In this document: piece after piece, positions 36,894 through 49,370 of the stretch
Position numbering within the stretch: the stretch's first letter is position 1
How the letters are laid out: each line of letters begins with the position of its first letter
Origin: Procambarus clarkii
Taxonomy: Eukaryota; Arthropoda; Malacostraca; Decapoda; Cambaridae
DNA: 64,000 nucleotides
Assembly (NCBI RefSeq): GCF_040958095.1
Contig: NC_091188.1
Span: 2,902,681 to 2,966,680, forward strand
Reading direction: 5' to 3'
Notes under the pieces: generated by a model
Told to the model about the DNA's origin: nothing
The model's database searches: none
What the model saw: the letters and a program-made list of their open reading frames with translations, nothing else
Position numbers and translations under genes: made by a program

Positions 36894-39477
36894 TAATAAG
36901 AAAACATATATTTTCAATTCCTGTTTACATCCTCTGATATCCTAATGCAGCGTGAGAGGCGTCAGACGTGGTCGGTGAACCAGGAAGTTCCTATGACAGG
37001 GGTAAACAAACAACAAATCTGGACGGTAGTCAGTGTTGACAAAAATCCATTTAAATTGGCACAATGTATTCCTCTCCTTTCCAGAACTTTTATCAACATT
37101 TATTGATAAAATGAGAGAATGGTAAGTGAAATATGTCAAATAATCATTGCAGTACAGTTGTCGTTTATCATTATTTAACTGAAGTGGCCGTTGTTGCTCG
37201 AGTGATGAACAGGAAGCACTTTCCACTTCACACCATATTCGTCAATTTTAAAAACACTTTTTCTTCAACACTTCGACTTTAAAAAACACATTTCTCATAC
37301 ACCAACTTCGTGAACCTGGTGCAGAAACTGGTTCCCCATCAAAGGGAAGGGGGCAAAGGGGCCGATGCTGACCACCTTCTGAGACTCTTCCTGAAATCAC
37401 CGATCATCGTGAAAAGTTGCGTGAGGCTAGCCCCAAGCGTCTGGCTTCTTACCATGGAGAGGCAGACATACTCTTCTACAAATAGATGGACTACCAGGCG
37501 GTGCCCGGGATTTATGTTTATCTATCTGGCTCTGTTTGTAAGTTTTTCTCCCTCTCCCTCCCATTCCTCCATTCCTCCCATTTTTCCCCCACCATTCGCA
37601 ATCATTCAAATTCATTTCCCCATTTTCCCTCCCTTACATTATCTCTTTCTCCACTATGGACACAATAACAACAGTGAAGGAGAAAGCCACGTGTAGATGG
37701 ATGCCTTTGCTGTGGGAAACTAAATCGCCAATTCTCTCCCAAAGACCTAAGAGAAAAACCACAAACAAAATAATCACTCAGGAGTTAGCTAAAACTAATT
37801 CAAGAAACTGGCAGTGTGCTACATAAAAAAAGAGCTGGTAGGCGTAATGTGTCTCACGACAGAGCAGCAGAAATTCAGGATGCGCTCAGTCGAAGTTCTG
37901 AACAATCCATCCATCTAGGAAGCCAGAAACTGCAAATTCCGCGTTCAGCAGCACATGAAGTGTTCACAAGAGGCTGAAACGTCGCGAAAGACATTGTTCC
38001 TAATGTCTGCAACGATTTCATCTATCGCCGTGATGTTCAGTGTACTACTAGCGAGTCACGTAGATATTTACTGATGCACTGAACTATCAATTGTAGACTA
38101 ATTAATAATACAACAGTGCCTTTTGATATCACTATAACCATGTTATTAGTTACCACAAACTGTTTTAAGAAGCTCCTATGTTAGTTAATTTATTAAGGCT
38201 TATAATGGGGACTAATTTGTGAAGAACATTTTGACGAAGACTACAGGCGGCTTAAAGTTGGTATCGTGTTACCTATAGTTAGTAATCGTTCATAGGACTC
38301 ATCATGAGTAAGAATATCACTCGTCTAGTGAGCTCCGGGGTCTAAACTGTAGTAGATATAACATATTTAATGAGTGAGTTATTACAGAATCATATTATAT
38401 GGCGATGTGTTTGAAAAGATTTTTATGCTCTATTAAAGAGATAAGACAATCAGTATTTTGATGAACGAACCTAATTGTATTTATGCCAGAATTTAATGTA
38501 TGTAACAGATCATTGAAGATATTACTAGTTCCCAAACTGAGAGGCATGAACTACGAGGAAAGGCTAAGGGAGCTGAACCTCACCTCCCTAGAAAACAGAG
38601 AAGAAAAGGGAGACATGATAACCACCATCAAAATTTTCAGAGGAGTTGACAGGGTGGACAAAGACAAACTCTTTAGCACGGGTGGAACACGAACAAGGAA
38701 AAACAGGTGGAAACTTAGTACTCAAATGAGCCACAGAGGCATTAGAAAGAATTTTTTTCAGTGTCAGAGAGGTTAACAAATGGAATGAATTAAGCAGATT
38801 TGTGGTGGATGCAGACTCTATATACAATTTCATTTGTAGATTTGGTAGAGCCCAGGTGGCTCAAGAATCTGTTCAAACTTACCACAAAGCCGAAGTGCTT
38901 GATCGAAGGTGAAGGAAAGACCAAAAATATATATGAAAGTGTATTAAAAACTTAATTTTTAGGTGTAATCTAAATCCTTTCTCAAGGTGCTGTACCACAT
39001 GTACCATGTACATGGTACAGCACCTTGACACATTTATTGTGGTATTGTGGCACATTTACATGTACCACAATACCTTGAGAAAGATGAAGATTACATCCGA
39101 AAACGTGGTGGTTTAAAACACACACACATACATTAGGTTTTTCTGCGCCTTCAAATAGTTTTTGCACTAAAATTTTAGACTCGGTAGCTGGAGATAATGA
39201 TAACATCCTACAAAGACCAAGGACTCAACGGTTACTAAGCTTTACCAAACACAATTGTCCTCGTCAATGACAATCAAAAACTTTATTCACATAATTATTT
39301 CATATAGCAGTAATATCAACTGAACTGGAAAACTATGTACAATATGTTTAGAAGACTAGCATATACTTTAAATAAATAACATTTTCAGAAATATTTCTTT
39401 ATTAAATGTTGCGCCCAATATATGTCACCGATAACTACACGAATGACACTATCTGGTTAATCGCAGGAAAACGAAAG
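36894..39477. other. Spacer 5
   Basis: Pyrimidine-rich piece at 37,340-37,670, LINE scrap, perfect-arm hairpin at 38,982-39,028. After about 38,903 it stops matching spacer 3 and becomes its own version. Confidence 0.6.
38525..38877 (+). mobile_element. LINE fragment in spacer 5
   Basis: Duplicate of the spacer 3 fragment with Lys for Glu in the PELRG motif (PKLRG), and the same frame shift near 38,755. Confidence 0.75.
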
Positions 39478-39626
39478 ATCACCAAGTCATGGGCGACCTT
39501 GGGTGAGTGTAGTGGCGGGGGGATGGTGAGGCTGGTGACTCGGGGTCCGGCTGGAGGTATAAAGCCAGGCTGGAGACCAGGAAAGAGTCAGTGTCTGCTC
39601 ATCACCCCATCACTACACTACCAAAC
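39478..39626 (+). promoter_or_regulatory. Promoter and 5' UTR of copy 6
   Basis: FTZ-F1-type site 39,494-39,502, TATAAAG 39,558-39,564, TCAGT 39,588-39,592. Confidence 0.75.
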
Positions 39627-40947
39627 ATGTTCACTTCTGTAGGTATTATTCACTGTTAATGCAGAATTAAATTTTACTTAACTCAAAAACATATTGCAAA
39701 TGTTTAATAATAAATATTATATCATCAAGTGCACTAAAAGCGCTTCCATTACGACTCTAGAACAAATGCATTACGAATGCAGAGAGCTGTATAAAACATT
39801 AAGAATAAAATACAATATTCAAAATCTGTTTATTACAGCTTTTCGGGTAGGAAAATGAAATGATTTGATATCATATGTCTGTCATTCATCGCAATGAACA
39901 AGTACTATACTATAATATTTAATTTGCCAAATTCATGTATTTTACACCAGGCTACCTCAGTTATATTAACATGTACACATTCAACAATATCTTTCTCATT
40001 TATATTAAGTCACTCGACAGATCACTTAACTGCAAAACAACACCCGTAATAAATACATGTTATAACGGTTAAAATAATATGTCGTGCAGGATATAGCGAG
40101 TTATAGACCATAATGTGTACGGAGGCTATTAATGTGCAAATATAGGAATATGCCAAAAAATCTCAGTTCCTGACATATGGTTGGGTGATATTCTGTAAGT
40201 ACGAAAATTCTCAACTTTTAATCAACCTAACCAACCTTCCAAAGGGAACCCTCACGTCTTTTAATATAATATATTAGTTACATTGTAATGATTGTGTGGC
40301 ATTTGTTTTGCCTTTTCAGGTCAAGAGAAAGAATCTGGTGAAAGACAGCAATCTAGAAATGTCTGTTGATTACAAGAAAGCCATCAAATTGGCAAGGTCC
40401 CCGTTTGTCATAACTGTTCACTGGCAGTCGACATAATTAAAGAAATTACACAGGAATACAATCAAACAATACACAACCAACACCAGTTAATGTCTTTTGT
40501 TCCCACAGGTGGTGTTAATGTGCATGCTGGTGGCCGCTGGTGTGGCTCTCCCAGGTGGATACCAGCAACAATCCTACGTATGTTATCACATGATTAACGA
40601 TTGTGTAAATATAATTCACAAACTACTATACAAGAAAATGTTAATTATATAAATTATACATAATAAAATACTGCATGAAAAATAACAACAATGATGTTAC
40701 TTTGATGATGTGTCCACAGGCGCCTTTGCCCTACGATTTCAATTATGGGATCAACTCTGGAGCCACCAACTTCGGCCAGCAAGAGAGCGGCAACAATGGC
40801 AACGCCAAGGGCTCCTACTGGATCAACTTACCTGACGGTCGCGTCCAGAGGGTTGATTACTGGGCCGACGGTAGCGGATATCATGCTACCGTGAGCTTCC
40901 AGGGCACCGCTAAACATCCCAGCTATGCTCCTTCTTATGGCTATTAA
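39627..40947 (+). CDS. Pro-resilin-like RR cuticle protein, copy 6
   Basis: Exons 39,627-39,638, 40,509-40,577, 40,720-40,947; introns 870 and 142 nt. It holds the only amino-acid change in the RR domain of the array, Val62Ile (GSYWINLPDGR). The first donor reads GTAGGT instead of GTATGT, a mild departure from its sisters that could alter splicing efficiency. Residue 25 is Gln. Poly(A) signal at 41,185. Confidence 0.9.
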
Positions 40948-41190
40948 CGACTGCCCAGCAACACGAGAATTGATAACCTCTATCTTGCATCTGCTTTGTT
41001 TCACTTGTTAAACAGATGTGTTTATGAGTTTTATTAGTTGGCAACTACTGTTAATATAATTTTTCAATGTCATATTCATTGCATCTTGTATAATTTTATA
41101 TTTTATTGTGATGTGTTAAATATTACAGAAGAGAAGAAAACTCAATGATTTCTCAACAGACTAAAGAAATGTTAATGAAGAATCAATAAA

Positions 41191-43763
41191 TAATAAGAAA
41201 ACATATATTTGCAATCCCTGTTTACATCCTCTGATATCCTAATGCAGCGTGAGAGGCGTCAGACGTGGTCGGTGAACCAGGAAGTTCCTATGACAGGGGT
41301 AAACAAACAAGCAATCTCGACGGTAGTCAAAGTGTTGACAAAAATCCATTTAATTTCGTACAAAGTATTCCTCTCCTTTCCAGAACTTTTATCAACATTT
41401 ACTGATAAAAAGAGAAAATGATAAGTGAAATATATCAAATAATTATTCCAGTACAGTTGTCGTTTATTATTATTTAACTGAAGTGGCCGTTGTTGCTCGA
41501 GTGATGAACAGGAAGCACTTTCCATTTCACACCATCTTCGTCAATTTTAAAAACACTTTTTCTTCAACACTTCGACTTTTAAAAACACATTTCTCATACA
41601 CCAACTTCGTGAACCTGGTTCAGAAACCGGTTCCCCATCAAAGGAGAGGGGGGCAAAGGAGCCGATGCTGACCACCTTCTAAGACTCTTCCCGAAATCAC
41701 CGATCATCGTGAAGAGGTGCGTGAGGCTAGCCCCAAGCGTCTGGCTTCTTACCATGGACAGGCAGACATAAGCTTCTATTAAAAGATGGACTACCAGGCG
41801 GTACAAGGGGTTCATGTTTATCTGTCTGGCTCTGTAAGTTTTTCCCTTTTTCCCTCCCTCCCATTTTTCCCCCACCATTCGCAATCTTTCCATTTCATTC
41901 CCCCATTTTCTCTCCCTTACATTATCTCTTTCTCCACTATGGACACAATAACAACAGTGAAGGAGAAAGTCACGTGTAAATGGAGGCCTTTGCTGTGGGA
42001 AACTAAATCGCCAATTCTCTCCCAAAGACCTAAGAGAAAAACCACAAACAAAATAGTCACTCAGGAGTTAGCTACAACTAATTCAAGAAACTGGCAGTGT
42101 GCTACATAAAAAAGGAGATGGTAGGCGTAATGTGTCTCACGACGGAGCAGCAGAAATTCAGGATGCGCTCAGTCGAAGTTCTGAACAATCCATCCATCTA
42201 GGAAGCCGGAAACTACAAATTCCGCGTTCAGCAGCACATGAAGTGTTCACAAGAGGCTGAAATGTCACGAAAGACATTGTTCTTAATGTCTGCAACGAAA
42301 TCATCTATCGCCGTGATGTTCAGTGTGCTACTAGCGGAGTCACGTAGATGTTTACTTATGCACTGAACTATCAATTGTAGACTAATTAATAGTACAAGTG
42401 CCTTTTGATATCACTATAACCATGTTATTAGTTACCACAAACAGTTTTTAGAAACTCCTATGTTAGTTAATTTATTAAGGCTTATAATGGGGACTAATTT
42501 GTGAAGAACATTTTGACGAAGACTAGAGGCAGCTTAAAGTTGTTATGGTGTCACCTATAGTTAGTAATCGTTCATTGGACTCATCATGAGTAAGAATATC
42601 ACTCGTATAGTGAGCTCCGGGGTCTAAACTGTAGAAGATATAACATTTAATGAGTGAGTTATTACAGAATCATATTATATGGCGATATGTTTGAAAAGTT
42701 TTTTATGCTCTATTAAACAGATAAGACAATCAGTATTTTGATGAACTAACCTAATTATATTTATGCCAGAATTTAAGGTATGTAACAGATCATTGAAGAT
42801 ATTACTAGTCCCCGAACTGAGAGGCATGAACTACGAGGAAAAGCTAACGGCGCTGAACCTCACGTCCCTAGAAAAAAAGAGGAGTAAAGGGAGACATGAT
42901 AACCACCATCAAAATTTTCAGAGGAGTTGACAGGGTGCACAAAGACAAACTCTTTAGCACGGGTGGAACACGAACAAGGGAAAACAGGTGGAAACTTAGT
43001 ACCCAAATGAGCCACAGAGACATTAGAAAGTATTTTGTTTTCAGTGTCAGAGAGGTTAACAAATGGAATGCATTAAGCAGATCTGTGGTGGATGCGGACT
43101 CCATACACAATTTCATATGTAGATTTGGTAGAGCCCAGGTGGCTCAAGAATCTGTTCAAACTTACCACAAAGCCGAAGTGCTTGATCGAAGGTGAAGGAA
43201 AGACCGAAAATATATATGAAAGTATATTAAAAACTAAATTTTTAGGTGTAATCTAAATTCTTTCTCAAGGTGCTGTAACACATGTACTATGTACATGGTA
43301 CAGCACCTTGATACATTTATTGTGGTATTGTGGCATTTACATGTACCACAATACCTTGAGAAAGATGAAGATTACATCCGAAAACGTGGTGGTTTAAAAC
43401 ACACACACACACATACATTAGGTTTTTCTTCACCTTCAAATAATTTTTAGCACTTAAATTTTAGACTCGGTAGCTGGAGATAATGATAACATCCTACAAA
43501 GACCAAGGACTCAATGGTTACTAAGCTTTACCAAACACAATTGTCCTCGTCAATGACAATCAAAAACTTTATTCACATAATTATTTCATATAGCAGTAAT
43601 ATCAACTGAACTGGAAAACTATATACAATATGTTTAGAAGACGAGCATATACTTTAAATAAATAACATTTTCAGAAATATTTCTTTATTATATGTTGCGC
43701 CCAATATATGTCACCGATAACTAAACGAATGACACTATCTGGTTAATCGCAAGAAAACGAAAG
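41191..43763. other. Spacer 6
   Basis: Last spacer with the full LINE-bearing layout: pyrimidine-rich piece at 41,640-41,960, LINE scrap, hairpin at 43,265-43,311 with two arm mismatches. Confidence 0.6.
42805..43160 (+). mobile_element. LINE fragment in spacer 6
   Basis: Same fragment as in spacer 1, with frame shifts near 42,880 and in the TTTTGTTTTC stretch near 43,035; GDMITTIKI and VREVNKWNAL are readable. Confidence 0.75.
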
Positions 43764-43909
43764 ATCACCAAGTCATTGGCGACCTTGGGTGAGTGTAGCG
43801 GCGGCATGGTGAGGCTGGTGACTCGGGGTCCGGCTGGAGGTATAAATCCAGGCTGGAGACCAGGGAAGAGTCAGTGTCTGCTCATCACCCCATCACTACA
43901 CTACCAAAC
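43764..43909 (+). promoter_or_regulatory. Promoter and 5' UTR of copy 7
   Basis: FTZ-F1-type site 43,780-43,788. The TATA box is TATAAAT (43,841-43,847), not TATAAAG; TCAGT 43,871-43,875. CATGGGCG has become CATTGGCG next to the site. Confidence 0.75.
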
Positions 43910-45200
43910 ATGTTCACTTCTGTATGTATTATTCACTGTTAATGGAGAATTACATTTTAGTTAACTCAAAAATATATTGCAAATGTTTAATATTAAATAT
44001 TATATCATCAAGTACACTAAAATTGCTTCCATTACGACTGCAGAACAAATAATGTAGAGAGCTGAATAAAATACTAAGAATAAAGTGCAATATTGAAAAT
44101 CTGTTTATTTCAGCTTTTCGGCCAATATAATGAAGTAATTTAATATCAAATACGTCTGTCATTCATCGTAACGGACTAGCATTAACATTTTTAACATTTA
44201 ATTTGCCAAATTCATTTATTTTACATCAGACTACCTCTGTTATTTTTACATGTACCACATAAAACAACATATTTCTCATTTATATTCAGTCACTCGAGAG
44301 ATCACTCATATGCAGATAAACACCTGTAATAAATACAAATGTTACAACGATTAAAATCTGTGGTCGTGCAGGATATAGCGGGGTATAGACCATAGTGTTT
44401 ACGGAGGCAATTAATGTGCAAATATAGGTAAATCGGTAGTCCAAGAAAATGTCGAGAAAAATCTTAGTTTCTGCCATATTGTTGGGTAATATTTTGTAAG
44501 CTCAAAATTTCTCTTCTCTTAACAAACCTATAAAAATGCACTCTCACGCCTTTGAATGTAATTTATTAGTTAGATTTTAATAACTGTGTGGAATTTCTTT
44601 TGCCTCTTCAGTTCAAGAGTAGGAATCTGGTTAAAGACAGAAATCTAGAAATGTCTGCTGCTTACAAGAAAGCCATCAAATTGGCAAGGTCCCCGGTTGT
44701 CATAATTATTTATTGACAGTCGAGAAAGTTAAAGAAATTTCACAGGAATACATAATGAACTGCAGTTAATGTCTTGTGTTCCCACAGATGGTGTTGATGT
44801 GCATGCTGGTGGCCGCTGGTGTGGCTCTCCCAGGTGGATACCAGCAAGCATCCTATGTACGTCATCATGTGTTTCACGATTTTTTTTAACTTTTTATCAT
44901 ATCACAATTAAAAATAATAAAATACTGAGTGATGAAGGCAATAATGATGTTACTTTGATGATGTGTCCACAGGCGCCTCTGCCCTACGATTTCAACTACG
45001 GGATCAACTCCGGAGCCACCAACTTCGGCCAGCAAGAGAGCGGCAACAATGGCAACGCCAAGGGCTCCTACTGGGTCAACTTACCAGACGGTCGCGTCCA
45101 GAGGGTTGATTACTGGGCCGACGGTAGCGGATATCATGCTACCGTGAGCTTCCAGGGCACCGCCAAACATCCCAGCTATGCTCCCTCTTATGGCTACTAA
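43910..45200 (+). CDS. Pro-resilin-like RR cuticle protein, copy 7
   Basis: Exons 43,910-43,921, 44,788-44,856, 44,973-45,200; introns 866 and 116 nt. Exon 2 begins ATG where all others have GTG, so residue 5 is Met, a conservative change in the signal peptide. Residue 25 is Ala. Intron 2 is shorter and diverged from copies 1-6, while the last exon is nearly unchanged. Poly(A) signal at about 45,432. Confidence 0.92.
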
Positions 45201-45437
45201 AGACTGCCCAGCAACACAATAATTGATAACCTCTATCTTGCATCAGCTTGTTTCACTTGTTAAACAGATGTGTTTATGAGTTTTATTAGTTAGGAACTAC
45301 TGTTAATATAATTTTTCAATGTCATATGTGTTGCATCTTGTATAATTTTATATTTTAATTTGATGTGTTAAATATTACAGAAGAAAACTCAATGATTTCT
45401 CAACAAATTGAAAGAATGTTAATGAACAAAAAATAAA

Positions 45438-48236
45438 TTATAAGAAAAAGTATATTTGCAATCCCCTTTTTACTGCCTCTGATATCCTAATGCAGCGTGA
45501 GAGGCGTCAGAGGTGGTCGGTGAACCAGGATGTTCCTATAACACGTGTAAACAAACAAGGAATCTCAACGATAGGCAAAGTAACGAAAAATATCCATTTA
45601 ATTTGGCACAATGTATTCCTCTCCTTTCCAGAACTTTTATCACCTTATACTTATAAAAAAAAGAAACTGATAAGTGAAATATGTAAAATAATTATCTCAG
45701 TACAGTTTTCGTTTATTATTATTATTTAATCGAAATGGTCGGTGTTGCTCGAGCGATGAACAGGAAGCACGTTTCCACTTTACACCATCTTCGTCAATGT
45801 GGCTTCTTCACTTCACCATCAAGTCCCCCCCCCCATCCCCCTGCACCACCAACTCTCGGCTCCCTGAGTACTTTATGAACATAAAATTCATGAGATATTA
45901 CTTCACTTCACACTGTCTTAAAAATTTAATCTTTACCGTTGCCGACATTTTCGCGTTTACAGGATCTCCTCAGAGCCCAAACGTTTTAGGCACCGAGAGC
46001 TTAAATGTGACCACTGTGGTTACCTAAGAAATCGTAGTCTTTGGAGCCGATTTTCTTTCATGAATACGGAAGATGATCATTGTGTCAGGGGAGACTTACA
46101 AACGTTTCGCAGCAGCTACTGTCTTCAGTAAAATCCAACCATCGCTAAAGGCAAACAGCCTGAGCCCTCATAAAGTTCTTAACCTACTTCGAGTCTCAAT
46201 GTGAAGAATTTTATATTATTTGTATTTCAAGAGAGTGAGAGAAACATTTTATGAGGTACACTTGGAGCAAATTCAGTGAAGCAATATTCAAGAAAAGTTT
46301 GTTACATAGTTATTGAACCAATAGTCATTCATCATTCATATAAACACTTGATGGGGCACTAGCCGGTCCCCGGGTCGTCTCTCTTCCCAGGCGTAGAGGC
46401 CCGGGGTTTATGTTTATCTATCTAGCTCTGTTTGTAAGTTTCTCTCCCTCCCAGTCCTCCCCTCCTCCCATTCTCCCTCTCCCGTTTTTCCCTTCCAATC
46501 TCCATCCCTTCCAATCTCCATCCCTTCCCTGTCATTCCCCCATTTTCCCCTCCCTCCCATTCTCTCTCCCTCCACTATGGACACAATAACAACAGAGAAG
46601 AAGAAGGCCAGGTGTGGATGGATGCCTTGGCGGTGGGAAAACAAATTCACGATTCTCTCCAAAAGAAATAAGAAAAAATCCACGAACAAAGTAGTCACTC
46701 AGGCTGAAACAAATTCAAGAAACTGGCAGTGTGCTACATAAAAAGGGAACTGGTGGGCATAGTGTCTCGCGACAGAACAGCAGAAATTCAGGATGCAGTT
46801 AATCGAAGTTCAAAACAATCCATTACCACCAAAGAAGCCGGAAACTGCAAATACCGCGTTCAGCAGCTCATAAAGTAATCACAAGAGGATAAACCGTCAC
46901 GAAATACATTGTTCCTATAATGTCTGGAATGAAATCATCTATCGCCTTCATGTTCAGCGTGCTACTAGCGGAGTCAAATGGATGTTTATCGATGTACTGA
47001 CCGATCTATGGTAGACAATCTAATAATACAACAGTGCCTCCTGTTATGTTATTAGTTACCACAAACCGTTTTTAGAAGCTCCTATGTTAGTTAATTTATT
47101 AAGGTTTTTAATAGGGAATAGTTTGTGAACATTATCTTGGCGAAGACGAGAGGCGGCTTAAAGTTGTTATGGTGTCACCTATTGTTAGTAATCGTTCATT
47201 GGACTCATAATGAGTAAGAACATCACTCGTCTAGTGAGCTCCGGGGTCTAAACTGAAGACGATTTAACCTATTTAATGAGCGAGTTATGACATCATATTA
47301 TATGACGATATATTTGAATTTTTTTATGCTGCATTACGAGATAAGACAATCAGTATTTTGATAAACTAACCTAATTGTATTTATGCCAAAACTAAATGTA
47401 TGAAACAGATAATTGAAGATACTATTTCAATGTATTATCGTTCCATTAAGAACACTCTCTCTTCACTTTAATATACATTACGAAAAAGTCTCAAAAATTT
47501 TATGGAGTAAAGGTATTGCTGTTTTGAGTGTTAGTTATTGATGATCAGTTTAAAATCAAATTTTCAATTTAGTTTATTTATTAAGTCGAGTATTTCCATC
47601 CTGTTCATTTAGATGAAATGATTACAGAGGCACATAATGGTCTCAGAAGCTGTACCCTAATGTTCATTGTGTTTACTACATACGGCAAATTTGTGGAAAA
47701 CTTACCACATGCCGTAGTACTTGATCGAAGGTGAAATAAAGACCAAATATATATGTCAGTGTATTAAAAACAAACATTTCGGATGTAACCTAAATCTTTT
47801 CTCAAGGTGCTGCATACAGTGATCTGAATATTGTATACAAAGATGAAGGTTAAATCTGCAAACATGGTATTTAAAAAATTACACATATTCGGTCTTTCCT
47901 TCACCTTCAATTATTTTTTAGCACTATCTTACCGACTCGGTAACTGGAGATAATGATAACATCCAACAGAGACCCAAAACTCAACGGTTACTAAGCTTTA
48001 ACAAACACAATTGTTCTCATCAATGACAAGCAAAACACTTTTTCACATAATTATTTCACATAGCAGTAATATCAACCGAACTGGAAAACTATATACAATA
48101 TGTTAGGAAGATGAGCATATATTTTTAAATAAATAAAATTTTCAGAATTATTTCTTTATTTTATGTTGTGAAATCAATATATTTCACCGATAACATCATG
48201 GCTGACACTATTCGGCTACTCTCACGGAAAGGAAAA
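45438..48236. other. Spacer 7, older layout without LINE
   Basis: 45,790-46,300 (ATCTCCTCAGAGCCCAAACG, GTGTCAGGGGA...) is shared with spacers 8 and 10 and replaced in spacers 1-6. A pyrimidine-rich piece lies at 46,330-46,600. At 47,415-47,700, where spacers 1-6 carry the LINE, it keeps AT-rich sequence and GGCACATAATGGTCTCAG. Confidence 0.6.
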
Positions 48237-48382
48237 ATCACCAAGTCATGGGCGACCTTGGGTGAGTGTGGCGGCGGGAAGGTGATCTTGGTGACTCGGA
48301 GTCTGGCTTAAGGTATAAAGCCAGGCTTGAGACCAGGGAGGAGTCAGTGTCTGTTCACCACCCCATCACCACACTACCAAAC
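48237..48382 (+). promoter_or_regulatory. Promoter and 5' UTR of copy 8
   Basis: FTZ-F1-type site 48,253-48,261, TATAAAG 48,314-48,320, TCAGT 48,344-48,348. The region between site and TATA has several substitutions, but the site is intact. Confidence 0.75.
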
Positions 48383-49135
48383 ATGTTCACTTCTGTACGT
48401 ATTATACAAAATGAATTCAGGATAAAATTATGTTAACGTGCAATTATAGATATAGCGGTCATTGAGGAAAACACCAGGCATTACTCTCACCTGTTTCACT
48501 GACATTGATTAGATACATTTCGAGGTCTTTGGGAACTTAGTATTCTCTCTTTAGTTGAAAATTAAAAAACGAATGACAACAATCGAGAAATGTCTATTGC
48601 TTATAAGAAAGCGGCATGATGTCAAAGTGTCATAATTGTTCCATGGCAGTCTAAAAATATAATTAAATAAATTCAGCAATACAATGCAACAATACATAAC
48701 AGTTAACGTCTTGTGTTCCCACAGGTGGTGTTGATGTGCATGCTGGTGGCCGCAGGTGTGGCTCTCCCAGGTGGATACCAGCAAGCATCCTATGTACGTC
48801 ATCACGTGTTTCACGATTGTGTAACTTTAACATAATTCCATAAATATATATATAATAAAATACTGTGTGAAGATAACAATAAAGATGTCACTTTGATGTG
48901 TCCACAGGCGCCTTTGCCCTACGATTTCAACTACGGGATCAACTCCGGAGCCACCAACTTCGGCCAGCAAGAGAGCGGCAACAATGGCAACGCCAAGGGC
49001 TCCTACTGGGTCAACTTACCTGACGGTCGCGTCCAGAGGGTTGATTACTGGGCCGACGGTAGCGGATATCATGCTACCGTGAGCTTCCAGGGCACCGCCA
49101 AACATCCCAGCTATGCTCCCTCTTATGGCTACTAA
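48383..49135 (+). CDS. Pro-resilin-like RR cuticle protein, copy 8
   Basis: Exons 48,383-48,394, 48,725-48,793, 48,908-49,135. Intron 1 is only 330 nt, about 540 nt shorter than in copies 1-7; intron 2 is 114 nt. Residue 25 is Ala. The RR domain is identical to copy 1. Poly(A) signal at 49,365. Confidence 0.92.
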
Positions 49136-49370
49136 CTTCTCCCAACAACTCAATAATTTATAACCTCTATCTTGTATCTCCTTTGTTTCGCTTGTTAAAC
49201 AAATGTGTTTATGAGTTTTATTAGTTGGCAACTACTGTTAATATATTTTTCAATGGCATATTCGTTGGATCTTGTATGATTTTTTTTTTAAATTGTGTAG
49301 TGTTGAATATTACAGAAGAAAACAATGATTTCTCAACAGATTGAAAGAATGTTAATGAAGAATCAATAAA

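Larger units (their letters stand above)
30303..38902 (+). repeat. 8.6-kb two-gene block, second copy
   Basis: Holds copies 4 and 5. Only scattered single-base differences from the first copy were noticed (for example GAAAGAATC/GAAGGAATC in intron 1 and the Tyr27/Asn27 codon of copies 5/3). It ends where spacer 5 departs from spacer 3 (GAAGGTGAAGG and CCAAAAAT against GAAGGGGAAGG and CCGAAAAT). Confidence 0.85.
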
